Shown piece by piece: positions 26,445 to 34,685 of a stretch of DNA of 64,000 nt. The DNA lies in assembly GCA_963747735.1 (NCBI GenBank), contig CAVVGE010000026.1, positions 55,081 to 119,080 of the forward strand, given 5' to 3'. How positions within the stretch are numbered: the stretch's first letter is position 1; every line of letters begins with the position of its first letter. The notes under the pieces are model-generated. The model saw only the letters and a list, made by a program, of their open reading frames with translations, searched no databases and was not told where the DNA came from. The stretch is from AP-15 sp963747735 (GTDB lineage: Bacteria > Pseudomonadota > Alphaproteobacteria > ATCC43930 > CGMCC-115725). Both the position numbers and the translations under genes were made by a program.

Positions 26445-26640
26445 CTATTTCCTGGCGTCTTCGATGCGGCGCAGGAAGCGCGGGTCGAATTTCGAGCTGA
26501 TAATCGAACCAGTCATCCTCGGATGCGAAACCGATCAGCACCCCGGCAGGCTTGCCGTCGCGCGTAATGACGATCTCTTCGCCCTCGGCTTCGCGTAGAA
26601 AACCGCGGCAGGTCGGCTATTCGACATCAGCGAGTGGGAG
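26445..26640 (-). pseudogene. decayed Phd/YefM-type antitoxin gene
   Basis: Reading the minus strand gives GFLREAEGEEIVITRDGKP, AGVLIGFASEDDWFDY in one frame. The continuation KFDPRFLRRIEDARK and a TAG stop (26445-26447) lie in another frame. That is the middle and end of a Phd/YefM-family antitoxin (prevent-host-death type) with a frameshift near 26485. An in-frame TAG lies in front of the recognisable part, so the N-terminal DNA-binding segment is lost. No toxin gene is visible beside it. It is part of a small gene graveyard between the lyase gene and the gene at 27435. Confidence 0.6.
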
Positions 26641-26751
26641 CCGTCCTCACCCGAGACTTACCGAATTCCCCGAGCAACGTCCGGGCCTCCGCATTCTGAC
26701 TTACTGGGCATCAACGATGAAGCTCCCGGCCTTCGCCGGGGCGCGCCCCAG

Positions 26752-26897
26752 CGGCAAGGGCTTCTATGTCGAAGACCCGAAGCACATCAAGGGCGCGCTC
26801 GACGAAGCCCGATGAACCACCGCGGCCCCGCCTGTCGACATCGTCCTCAGCCAAGGCGCCGACCCGCAAGCCGCAAGCCTTCCGCTGGCACTCGTAG
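26752..26897 (+). pseudogene. broken copy of the 3' end of the 2-hydroxyacyl-CoA lyase gene
   Basis: This 146-bp stretch matches the last 48 codons of the lyase gene (26114-26253) at high identity: GKGFYVEDPKHIKGALDEA, then a frameshift, NHRGPA, another shift, and RKPQAFRWHS-encoding bases ending in TAG. At least two small indels and the absence of the rest of the gene make it a dead fragment. It suggests that a second, tandem lyase gene was once present or that a partial duplication occurred. Confidence 0.8.
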
Positions 26898-26910
26898 CAG
26901 CCTGGGCTTT

Positions 26911-26955
26911 CCCCCTCTCCCCAAAGCCCCGCAAGCGGGGAGAGGGCCGGGGTAA
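26911..26955. repeat. intergenic palindromic repeat (CCCTCTCCCC/GGGGAGAGGG)
   Basis: A nested palindrome just after the lyase remnant: CCTCTCCCC, then AAAG, CCCCGC-AA-GCGGGG, then AGAGGG. It has the look of a dispersed proteobacterial intergenic repeat and could fold in RNA on either strand. Confidence 0.5.
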
Positions 26956-27021
26956 GAGGGCCGCGCCGCAAGCGGCGGCGCCTGTCTTTTGAGTGACAGA
27001 TGTCGTGCTAGTACGGCGACC

Positions 27022-27140
27022 ATGAACGCCGAGCAAGTCCTCGCCACTCGACGCCGCTCCCAAAGTGCGCTGCAGGCTCGCGGGGTGGTCGCATGCCGCG
27101 CTGTTCGGCTCCGTGGCGCGCGGGGAGAACCGCCCGCGTA
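27022..27140 (+). pseudogene. remnant of a minimal nucleotidyltransferase (MNT/MntA-type) gene
   Basis: The ATG at 27022 opens MNAEQVLATRRRSQSALQARGV. One frame over comes HAALFGSVARGENRP, which is the GSxxRG active-site start of MNT-domain nucleotidyltransferases. The usual order is MNxEQVLAxL..LxARGV..LALFGSVARGExRP, so the pieces are in the right order but in two frames, and the gene then stops. MNT proteins are antitoxins paired with HEPN toxins; no HEPN gene is seen here. Confidence 0.6.
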
Positions 27141-27434
27141 CAGGGACAGTTTATAAACATCCTGGTACGGGTTCGACTCCCGGCGCCCATGTGACCGTGT
27201 TACGACGGGTTACTGTCGGCGTTACGGAGACAGTTTATTATATCGCCGAGGCCTATTTGTCTGAGCCCAGACGTAATCGGCCCGCACGCCGCATCGAAGT
27301 CCCATCTGGCGCCCGCACCGCGGCTAGGCGGATGCATCTGCGTTCCGAAGGCCGAGCAGAACGCGCTGACGCGACATTACGGGACCGCCTACATGGCGGC
27401 CCCTTCGGTGATTTCAGTGGGAACAGGAGCACGG

Positions 27435-28461
27435 ATGACCTTTCGGTGCCGCAGACCACGAGCATGTCTAGCGCGGTCATCAGGCGCCGTCATCGAGATC
27501 ATTTCCGACATGGCTCGGCCGCCGGTCTGGCCCGGCCATCCGGCGCCGCAGCCCAGCAGATCGCGGGTCGAGGCTGCGCTGCAAAATATAATGGCCTTGG
27601 TGCGTCCCGGCCAGGACGGGGTTGCCACGGTCTGGGACGGCAACAAGTATGTGCAATGCGGGCGCCGGCCGGACCGCAGCCTGCGCTGCGAAGCGGCCGG
27701 AGCGCTGATGCAGCCGTCGCTTGGGCATGTGCTCGTCGCGGAACGGATAGCTCGGCTCGCGGCGCTCGGCTGGCATCTCGACCCGAGCTTTGGCAATTAT
27801 GTGCAGAGCTTCCCGCCCGACATGCCGATAGGCCGGATCGTCGACAAGATTCTACAAGCGCTCGCCGAGGGCTACGGCGCCGACCTGGCCGATCTGGAGG
27901 TGCAGAGCACTTGGGTGGCGAGCGAGCCATGCCCGCCGTGCAACGGGCCGAGCCAGAACCTCGCCGGCATCGTCAGCAATGCACCCTCGATGGCGGCGAC
28001 AGCGGTGCACGCCTGCGCCTACAGGCCCCAAGCCGGATCAGGGGCCGGGCCTCCCCGCGGGCTCGACGGCGGAGCTGATCGACCTCTATGGCGCGCGGGT
28101 GACCGGTGAAATCCAGCGCTTGCGGGTCAATCTCGACCGCCGCGTGCACGTCGTGTTCGACACGGACCTCGGCTACATTCAATGCGAGCCGCAGACCTCG
28201 CCCGCAGCGATCTATTGCGGGGCCCAGTCCGCGGACAGCTGGCCGGCGCTCGCCGGCGTCCTCTCCCCGGATCGGGTGGCCCGATTGCACGCCGCCGGCT
28301 TCGCCGATCCGGGACGTGCGCCGAATTATTGGAAGATCTATCCGGCCGACCAGGTCGACGATGCCGCCATAGCCCGTGAGGTGCTGACGATCCTGCACGA
28401 TGTGTACGGCTATACCGGGTTGCCGAAACTCGAGGTGAAAACCGAGGAGATCGGCCACTAG
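27435..28461 (+). pseudogene. two-domain TY-Chap/YbjN-like protein gene split by a frameshift
   Basis: Two related domains are encoded in consecutive frames. The first (from about 27540) has ALQNIMALVRPGQDGVATVW, YVQCGRRPDRSLRCEAAG, IARLAALGWHLDP and FPPDMPIGRIVDKILQALAE. The second (to 28461) has AELIDLYGARVTGEIQRLRV, GYIQCEPQTSPAAIYCGAQS, VARLHAAGFADPG and AREVLTILHDVYGYTG. They align with each other and, from memory, with TY-Chap (Tir-chaperone/YbjN) domains. The frame changes once between about 27905 and 28010, in the inter-domain linker, consistent with one inserted base. An ATG at 27435 with AGGAG upstream is the best start. Alternatively two overlapping genes exist, the second starting at 27979. 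Confidence 0.55.
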
Positions 28462-28594
28462 CTCGACCAGCCCCGGACTGGTGGATGGCGCCCGGCCGGA
28501 GAGCCCCGGTTGGGATACAAGCGGCCGGGCGCCCGGCCGCGGCGGCGGAACGTTTTTGGCCGCGCCGCGTCTTTATGCCGAGAGGAGCAAGCCG

Positions 28595-30118
28595 ATGACC
28601 GAGGCATCCCCGCCGGCCGGCCCCGATCTGGCCGCCGGCCTCGATTTGGCGCAGCTCGCAGACGGGGGCATGGTGCTTGGCCGGGTCGGCGACGAGGCGG
28701 TGCTGCTGGCGCGGCGCGGCGACGACATATTCGCGATCGGCGCCATTTGCACGCATTACGGCGGCCCGCTCGGCGACGGCCTCCTGGTCGGCGACACCGT
28801 GCGCTGCCCCTGGCATCACGCCTGCTTCAGCCTGCGCACCGGCCAGCCGCTGCGCCCGCCGGCGCTCAATCCGGTCGATTGCTGGCGGGTCGAGCGCCGG
28901 GACGGCATGGTCTATGTGCGCGAAAAGCGGCAGCCGGCGCCGCTCGCGGCGCCCGCGATCGCGGCCGGTGCGCCGCGGTCGATCGTCATCCTGGGCGGCG
29001 GCGGCGCCGGCAACACCGCCGCCGAGACGCTGCGGCGCGAGGGCTATGCCGGCCGGCTCGTCATGGTCAGCGCCAATTCCTCGGTCCCCTGCGATCGGCC
29101 GAACCTGTCGAAGGACTACCTGGCCGGCACCGCCCCGGAGGAGTGGATCCCGCTGCGCCCGCCGGAATTCTACCGGGAGCACGACATCGAGCTGCATCTG
29201 GACGCCCGCGCCGCCTCGATCGACCGGAAAGGCCGGCGGCTCGTGCTCGAAAGCGGCGGCGAGCATTCCTACGATATGCTGCTGCTCGCGACCGGCGCCG
29301 AACCGGTCCGCCTCGGCGTTGCCGGAGGCGATCTGCCGCATGTCTGCTATTTGCGCTCGCTCGCCGACAGCCGCGCCATCATCGGGAAGGCGGCGAGCGC
29401 CCGGAGCGCCGTTGTGATCGGCGCGAGCTTTATCGGGCTCGAAGCCGCCGCCGCGCTGCGCGCCCGGAACCTCGAAGTGCATGTGGCAGCACCCGAGGAG
29501 ATCCCGATGGCGCGGATCATCGGGCCCGAGATCGGCGGCTTTGTGCGGGCGCTCCACGAGGAGCACGGGGTGCGCTTTCATCTCGGCACGACGGTGGCGG
29601 CGATCGAGCCCGGGCTGGTCAGGCTGGCGAACGGGCAGACGCTGGCGGCGGATCTGGTGGTGGTCGGCATCGGCGTGCGTCCGGCGCTCGATCTGGCGCA
29701 GAGGGCGGGGCTCGACATCGACCGCGGCGTCGTCGTCGACCGGCATCTGCGGACGAGCGACCCCGCTATTTTCGCCGCCGGCGACATCGCGCGCTGGCCC
29801 GACCCGCATACCGGCGACAATATCCGCGTCGAGCATTGGGTGGTCGCCGAGCGGCAAGGGCAGACGGCGGCGCGCAACATGATCGGACGAAGGGTGCCGT
29901 TCGACGCGGTGCCGTTCTTCTGGAGCATGCATTACGACACTTCGATCCTTTACGTCGGCCACGCCGAACGGTGGGATGCAATCGAGATCGACGGCCGGCC
30001 GCAGGACCGGGACTGCCGCGCAACCTATCGCCGCGACGGCCGGGCTCTCGCCGTCGTCACGATCGGGCGCGACGCCGAGAGCCTGCGGGCGGAGCGCGCG
30101 CTCGAGGAGCAAGCGTAA
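28595..30118 (+). CDS. Rieske-type ferredoxin domain fused to FAD-dependent NAD(P)H reductase (AIFL/Nfrl-like)
   Basis: This 507-residue protein has an N-terminal Rieske 2Fe-2S domain (CTHYGGPLGDG and CPWHHACFSLRTG, about residues 45-90). A class of FAD/NAD-binding reductase follows, with ILGGGGAGNTAAETLRREGY at the FAD Rossmann loop, VVIGASFIGLEAAAALRARN at the NAD loop and IFAAGDIARWP for FAD. The C-terminus is the reductase dimer domain. The architecture is that of AIFM3-like oxidoreductases, which pass electrons from NADH through FAD; the acceptor is unknown. The ATG at 28595 follows GAGAGGAG. A strong hairpin follows the stop directly. Confidence 0.9.
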   Translation: MTEASPPAGPDLAAGLDLAQLADGGMVLGRVGDEAVLLARRGDDIFAIGAICTHYGGPLGDGLLVGDTVRCPWHHACFSLRTGQPLRPPALNPVDCWRVERRDGMVYVREKRQPAPLAAPAIAAGAPRSIVILGGGGAGNTAAETLRREGYAGRLVMVSANSSVPCDRPNLSKDYLAGTAPEEWIPLRPPEFYREHDIELHLDARAASIDRKGRRLVLESGGEHSYDMLLLATGAEPVRLGVAGGDLPHVCYLRSLADSRAIIGKAASARSAVVIGASFIGLEAAAALRARNLEVHVAAPEEIPMARIIGPEIGGFVRALHEEHGVRFHLGTTVAAIEPGLVRLANGQTLAADLVVVGIGVRPALDLAQRAGLDIDRGVVVDRHLRTSDPAIFAAGDIARWPDPHTGDNIRVEHWVVAERQGQTAARNMIGRRVPFDAVPFFWSMHYDTSILYVGHAERWDAIEIDGRPQDRDCRATYRRDGRALAVVTIGRDAESLRAERALEEQA

Positions 30119-30137
30119 GGGCGGATGCAATCCGCCC
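30119..30137 (+). terminator. hairpin at the stop of the Rieske/FAD reductase gene
   Basis: GGGCGGAT-GCA-ATCCGCCC, a perfect 8-bp stem with a 3-nt loop, starts right after the TAA. No T-tract follows (AATTGCAG), so termination strength is uncertain. The remaining gap to the convergent nadK stop at 30328 holds nothing I recognise. Confidence 0.5.
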
Positions 30138-30327
30138 AATTGCAGCATTAGTTTAGTTAGAACTCCCTCATGGCAGCCGCTGAAACCCTGACGACCACCG
30201 TGTCGACCAAGCAAGGGGCAGGTCATCCTGCCCAGGGCAATTCGCCAGCGCAGGCATTGGCAGGCCGGCACGCGCCTCCCTTAATTCCAATGTGGCGCCC
30301 GCCGGGCGGCTGACGCCACTGGCCGGG

Positions 30328-31095
30328 TTAAGTCGCGAACTGCTCCTTGAAGACGCGCTCTTCGAGGTTGGCGTCGTGATCGAAGAGGAGGGTCGGCGCG
30401 ATGTCGCGGTTTTCGCGGATTTCGACCGTGACCACGTCGCGCACCTCGGTAAAGTCGGCGACCGCGCTGACCGGCCGCTTCTCGGCTTCGAGCGCCTCGA
30501 TCCTGACCCGCGCATCATGACGCAGGAGCGCGCCGCGCCAGCGCCGCGGGCGAAACGCGCTGATCGGCGTCAGCGCCATGACCCCGGCGCCGAGCGGGAT
30601 GATCGGGCCGTGCGCCGAGAGGTTATAGGCGGTGCTGCCGACCGGGGTCGCGACCAGGATGCCGTCGGCGGCAAGCTCCTCGATGCGCACGACGCCGTCC
30701 ACCGTGACGCGCAGCTTTGCCGCCTGGCGGCTCTCGCGCAGCAGCGACACCTCGTTAAAGGCGAGCGCCCGTTGCGTCGCCCCCTGCCGACAGGTCGCCA
30801 CCATTTCGAGCGGGTGCAGGACGACGGGTTGGGCCTCGGCCAGCCGCTCGAGCAGCTGGTCGACCCGATAGGGGTTCATCAAAAAGCCGACGGTGCCGCG
30901 ATGCATGCCGTAGATCGGCACTCGCAGCGCCAGAAACCGATGCAAGGTTTCGAGCATAAAGCCGTCGCCGCCGAGCGTGACGATGATGTCGGCCGCCTCG
31001 GGCGCCACGCGCGGGTAGCGGCGGCACAATTCGTCGAGCGCCTGCTGCGCGGCCGGCGCGTCGGCCGCGACGACGGCGATGCGCGGGTCGCTCAC
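30328..31095 (-). CDS. nadK: NAD kinase
   Basis: This 255-residue NAD kinase has GGDG at residues 42-45 (IVTLGGDGFMLETL), YGMHRGTVGFLMNP, AFNEVSLLRES and DGILVATPVGSTAYNLSAHG, all hallmark blocks. It phosphorylates NAD to NADP. The start is GTG at 31095, whose GTGA overlaps the moaA stop by 4 bp, so the two genes are translationally coupled; the longer open frame upstream lies within moaA and is ignored. Confidence 0.95.
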   Translation of the reverse strand: MSDPRIAVVAADAPAAQQALDELCRRYPRVAPEAADIIVTLGGDGFMLETLHRFLALRVPIYGMHRGTVGFLMNPYRVDQLLERLAEAQPVVLHPLEMVATCRQGATQRALAFNEVSLLRESRQAAKLRVTVDGVVRIEELAADGILVATPVGSTAYNLSAHGPIIPLGAGVMALTPISAFRPRRWRGALLRHDARVRIEALEAEKRPVSAVADFTEVRDVVTVEIRENRDIAPTLLFDHDANLEERVFKEQFAT

Positions 31096-32084
31096 CCCCC
31101 GGTCACGCTCATATGCCGGCCGACGGCGGGGCGGTTGTGGCGGCGGTCGATGATAAAATCGTGGCCCTTGGGCTTGCGGCCGATCGCCTCGCCGATCGCG
31201 GCGACAAGTGCCGCGTCGCCTTCGGACTGGCGCAACGGCGTGCGCAGATCGGCCGCGTCCTCCTGGCCGAGGCACATATAAAGGGTGCCGGTGCAGGTGA
31301 GCCGCACGCGGTTGCAGCTTTCGCAAAAATTATGGGTCAACGGCGTGATAAAGCCGAGCCGCCGCCCGGTCTCGCGCACCACCGTATAGCGCGCCGGGCC
31401 ACCGGTCCGGTAATCGGTTTCGTCCAATGTCCAGCGGCGCTGCAGGCGGGCGCGCACCATCGACAACGGCAGATATTGCTCGAGCCGGCTCTCGCCGCCG
31501 ATGTCGCCCATCGGCATGACCTCGATAAAGACGAGGTCAAAGCCTTGCTCGCCGCACCAGGCGACGAGGTCGTCGAGCTCGTCCTCGTTGACCCCGCGCA
31601 GCGCCACAGTGTTGATCTTGACCGCGAGGCCCGCCGCTTTTGCCGCCCTGAGCCCGTCGAGCACGACATCGAGCCGGCCGCGGCGGGTGATCTCGGTGAA
31701 TTTCGCCGGATCGAGCGTGTCGAGCGAGACGTTGAGCCGGCGCACGCCGCACTCCCAAAGCTCGCCGGCATAACGGGCGAGCTGGCTGCCGTTGGTGGTC
31801 AAGGTCAGCTCGTCGAGGGCACCGGTATCGAGGTGCCGGGCGAGCGCCCGGAACAGGCTCATGATGTTGCGCCGCACCAGGGGCTCGCCGCCGGTCAGGC
31901 GCAGCTTTTTGACGCCGAGGCCGACAAAGGCGCTGCACAACCGGTCGAGCTCTTCGAGGGTCAGAAGCTCGGCCTTTGGCAGAAAATTCATCTCTTCCGC
32001 CATGCAATAGACGCAGCGGAAGTCGCAGCGGTCGGTGACCGATACGCGCAGATAGGTGATGGTCCGTCCAAACGGGTCGATCAT
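31092..32084 (-). CDS. moaA: GTP 3',8-cyclase MoaA
   Basis: This 330-residue radical-SAM enzyme of molybdenum cofactor synthesis has the N-terminal 4Fe-4S site Cys20-x3-Cys24-x2-Cys27 (DRCDFRCVYC), the C-terminal cluster site FCESCNRVRLTCTGTLYMC and a normal RLTGGEPLVRR block. The tail is GHDFIIDRRHNRPAVGRHMS rather than the more common MSxxGG, but it ends VTGG, so the terminal double glycine is present. The ATG at 32084 gives the family start MIDPFGRTITYLR. It is coupled to nadK. The presence of moaA, mobA and fdhD within 4 kb marks this as a Mo-enzyme maturation region. Confidence 0.96.
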   Translation of the reverse strand: MIDPFGRTITYLRVSVTDRCDFRCVYCMAEEMNFLPKAELLTLEELDRLCSAFVGLGVKKLRLTGGEPLVRRNIMSLFRALARHLDTGALDELTLTTNGSQLARYAGELWECGVRRLNVSLDTLDPAKFTEITRRGRLDVVLDGLRAAKAAGLAVKINTVALRGVNEDELDDLVAWCGEQGFDLVFIEVMPMGDIGGESRLEQYLPLSMVRARLQRRWTLDETDYRTGGPARYTVVRETGRRLGFITPLTHNFCESCNRVRLTCTGTLYMCLGQEDAADLRTPLRQSEGDAALVAAIGEAIGRKPKGHDFIIDRRHNRPAVGRHMSVTGG

Positions 32085-32169
32085 GCCGTGCTCATTCGCG
32101 CCACAGCCTAGCCTGTATAAGATAGGGCGGCGACGGGGCAATGTCGCCCCCGATCTCGCAAACGCCGCT

Positions 32170-32652
32170 TCAGCCCCGCGGCGCCTCTGGAAACCAGTCG
32201 CCGAGCACCTGCTCCACGGTGTAGACGGTGGCGCGCACCAACGGCAAATCCAGCCGTGAGAGATCGTCGTATTCTTCCATATCCCGGATGGCGAGCTCCA
32301 CCGCGTGGCCTGCTTCTTCTTTGATCAAATGGTCCATCTCGCGCTTCAGGCTGGGGCTGTCGTTCAGGATCTGACGGATCTCCGCCCTGGCCTGACGGAT
32401 CGTGCGACGCCAGCCTTTGCGCGGGTCGAGGGCTGGCGAGTGGAGGAGCTTTACATGGTGCTGGATGATCCGCGAGATCTGGCTGCGCAAGCCAAGTCTG
32501 AGAGCTTTCCCCAAGCTTTCGATCTCCTCGGCCAGGTTGCTCCAGTCGAGGAGCTGGTTCGAGCCGGTGCGCGCGGCAGCGCGCAGCGCCGTCGCCTGTT
32601 GCTCCGACCAAGCCGCAGTGTCCTCGTCGTAAAGCGTCTTCAAATCGGTCAT
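32170..32652 (-). CDS. DUF29 family protein (copy 1 of 3)
   Basis: This 160-residue all-helical protein begins MTDLKTLYDEDTAAWSEQQA, contains LLDWSNLAEEIESLGK and ends TVEQVLGDWFPEAPRG, the DUF29 pattern. Two paralogues lie directly upstream on the same strand and share about half of their residues with it. Its ATG overlaps the stop of copy 2 (TGATG), so the genes are translationally coupled. DUF29 proteins have no established biochemical role; multi-copy tandem sets are common in cyanobacteria and some proteobacteria. Confidence 0.88.
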   Translation of the reverse strand: MTDLKTLYDEDTAAWSEQQATALRAAARTGSNQLLDWSNLAEEIESLGKALRLGLRSQISRIIQHHVKLLHSPALDPRKGWRRTIRQARAEIRQILNDSPSLKREMDHLIKEEAGHAVELAIRDMEEYDDLSRLDLPLVRATVYTVEQVLGDWFPEAPRG

Positions 32653-33128
32653 CACCGCTCCTCGGGGCACCAGTCGCCGAGCACCTGCTCCACGGTGTAG
32701 AGAGTGGCCCGCACCGCCGCCTCCGTTGCCGCGTCGATCTCGCCGCGCCCTTCGAGGTCCCTGAGGGCAAGGTTAGCAGAGCGCTTCGTCTGTTTCGCGA
32801 TTTCCCGACCGACTTCACGGGCGAGGCTGGGGCTCAGCTCCAGCAGATCCTCGATTTCTATCCTGGCGTCCGCGATCGAATCTTCCCAGCCCCGCCGGGG
32901 TTCGCTCGCCGGTGAATGATCGAGCTTGAGCAGATGGCGGATGATCCGCCGGATTTGGCTGCCCAAAGCAGATCTCTGCGAAATCCCCAAACCCTCGATC
33001 TCCTCCGCGAGGTTCTTCCAGTCGAAAAGCCGGTTCGAGCGCGTCTCGGCCGCCGAGCGCAACGCCTCGGCCTGCTGCTTCGACCAGGCGAGGAAGTCCT
33101 TGTCGTAAAGCGACAGCAGTTCCGTCAT
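32652..33128 (-). CDS. DUF29 family protein (copy 2 of 3)
   Basis: This 158-residue DUF29 protein: MTELLSLYDKDFLAWSKQQA, FDWKNLAEEIEGLG, RRIIRHLLKLDHSPASEPRR and YTVEQVLGDWCPEER. The start at 33128 matches those of its paralogues; the open frame extends 38 codons further upstream but without similarity. It ends by overlapping the start of copy 1 and is separated from copy 3 by 110 bp. Confidence 0.88.
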   Translation of the reverse strand: MTELLSLYDKDFLAWSKQQAEALRSAAETRSNRLFDWKNLAEEIEGLGISQRSALGSQIRRIIRHLLKLDHSPASEPRRGWEDSIADARIEIEDLLELSPSLAREVGREIAKQTKRSANLALRDLEGRGEIDAATEAAVRATLYTVEQVLGDWCPEER

Positions 33129-33238
33129 ATCGATGCCTTCGATCTCGGCGATATCAGGAAACATAGGATTTGTCGGCTTCCGACGGAAGCCGCCCGCGGT
33201 CGTTGTCTTCGCGGCAATTACCAGCGCCAGCGCTTGAA

Positions 33239-33721
33239 TCAACCGTGCGGCTCGTCGGGAAACCAGTCGCCGAGCACCTGCTCTCCGGTGTAACGCGCCC
33301 GCCGCAGCACGTTCGCCTCAACCTCGTCAATCTCGCCATGCTCTTCGAGGTCCAGAATTGCGTGCTCTATTCCGTCTCTCGTTTCCTGCGCGACGAGGCG
33401 ACCGAGCTCCGAGCGAAGACTGGGGTTTCCACGCAGCCGCTTTTCTATCTGCAGCCGGCCGAGACGGACCGTGCGACGCCACCCATTGCGCGGCTCGACC
33501 GAGGAAGAATACTCGAGCGTCACCAAGTGCTGGATGATCCGCAGGATGTGGCTGCGGACCGCATCTCGTTGGGAGTTGCCCAAATCCTCGATCTCCTCGG
33601 CGAGGTTCTCCCAATCGAGCTGCTGGTTTGTCGCGCCGCGGGCGGCAGCGCGCAGCGCTTCAGCCTGCTGCCGCGCCCAGGCAAAAAGGTCTTCGCCGTA
33701 GAGTGTCTTGAGTTCCGTCAT
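33239..33721 (-). CDS. DUF29 family protein (copy 3 of 3)
   Basis: This 160-residue DUF29 protein: MTELKTLYGEDLFAWARQQA, LDWENLAEEIEDLGNSQRDA, ILRIIQHLVTLEYSSSVEPR and YTGEQVLGDWFPDEPHG. It is the first gene of the triplet and is divergent from fdhD, with 76 bp between. GGAGCGG precedes the ATG. An A+T-rich stretch (GTTATATATCG on the coding strand) just upstream could hold its promoter. Confidence 0.88.
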   Translation of the reverse strand: MTELKTLYGEDLFAWARQQAEALRAAARGATNQQLDWENLAEEIEDLGNSQRDAVRSHILRIIQHLVTLEYSSSVEPRNGWRRTVRLGRLQIEKRLRGNPSLRSELGRLVAQETRDGIEHAILDLEEHGEIDEVEANVLRRARYTGEQVLGDWFPDEPHG

Positions 33722-33797
33722 GGCCGCTCCGCTCGACGATATATAACATGGCATTTGCCTCCTTGAAGCGGAAGGCGGCGCGACCCATCATCGGCCT

Positions 33798-34685
33798 ATG
33801 CAGGAATTCACCGTCCGCCCTGATCCCGATCACCCGCGCCTGACCCGCGCCGTGGCCGGCATCGACCAGGACGGGAAGGCGATCGAAACCAGGGTCGTCA
33901 TGGAGCGGCCGCTGACCTTGTTTTTGAATGGCCGCGAGATCGTCACGATGATGACGATCGGCGACCATCCCGATTGGCTCGCGGTCGGCTATCTCTCAAA
34001 CCAGAACATGCTGCGCGCCGACGACCGGATCACCGGGATCGATTATGACGAGGAGCTCGAAACCGTCGTGGTGCGCACCGCCGGCGAGACCGATTTCGAG
34101 GACAAGCTGCGCAAAAAGACGCTGACCTCGGGTTGCGCCCAGGGCACCGTCTTTGGCGATCTGATGGAGAATTTCGAGGAGGTCCGGCTCGATCCCGGCG
34201 CGGTGCTGCGCACCTCCTGGCTCTACGCGCTGTCGCGCAAGGTCAACACCGCACCCAGCCTCTACCTTGCCGCCGGCGCGATCCATGGCTGCGTCTTGTG
34301 CGAGGCGGACCGGCCGCTCCTCTATATGGAGGATGTCGGCCGGCACAATGCGATCGACAAGATCGCCGGCTATATGCGCCTTTTCGACGTCTCGCCTGTC
34401 GGCAAGATCTTCTACACGACCGGCCGGCTGACCTCGGAGATGGTGATCAAGACCGTGCAGATGAGGATCCCGATCCTGATTTCGCGCTCGGGGTTTACCG
34501 CCTGGGGTGTCGATCTCGCGCGACAGGCGGGGCTCACTCTGATCGGCCGCGCCAAGGGCAAGCGGTTTGTGGCGCTCGCCGGCAGCGAACGCATCGTCTT
34601 CGACAGCGACCCGCGCCACATCGCCGACGAGCCTGCGCGGCTCGCGCGCAAGGCGGGCCTCGCCGAGGAAGAAGCGGCGGCATGA
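33798..34685 (+). CDS. fdhD: formate dehydrogenase accessory sulfurtransferase FdhD
   Basis: This 295-residue protein delivers sulfur to the Mo cofactor of formate dehydrogenases. It has YSNQ-type GYLSNQNMLRADD, the active loop TLTSGCAQGTVFGDL, GAIHGCVLCEADRPLLYMED and VGRHNAIDKIAGYM. The active loop has one Cys instead of the CxxC of E. coli FdhD (Cys121/Cys124), so this is the single-cysteine variety. Its ATGA overlap with mobA shows a coupled fdhD-mobA pair. The Mo-enzyme it serves may be the oxidoreductase at 5321 or lie outside the window. Confidence 0.93.
   Translation: MQEFTVRPDPDHPRLTRAVAGIDQDGKAIETRVVMERPLTLFLNGREIVTMMTIGDHPDWLAVGYLSNQNMLRADDRITGIDYDEELETVVVRTAGETDFEDKLRKKTLTSGCAQGTVFGDLMENFEEVRLDPGAVLRTSWLYALSRKVNTAPSLYLAAGAIHGCVLCEADRPLLYMEDVGRHNAIDKIAGYMRLFDVSPVGKIFYTTGRLTSEMVIKTVQMRIPILISRSGFTAWGVDLARQAGLTLIGRAKGKRFVALAGSERIVFDSDPRHIADEPARLARKAGLAEEEAAA

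Noticed and set aside
27065..28078. 337-codon plus-strand frame overlapping the TY-Chap-like gene
   Set aside because: Runs through the MNT remnant and then reads Arg-rich sequence out of frame with the TY-Chap domains; only its first 15 codons carry a family motif.
28127..30271. Long minus-strand open frame opposite the Rieske/FAD reductase
   Set aside because: Antisense shadow; composition is Arg/Ala-rich and the plus strand has clear Rieske and FAD motifs.
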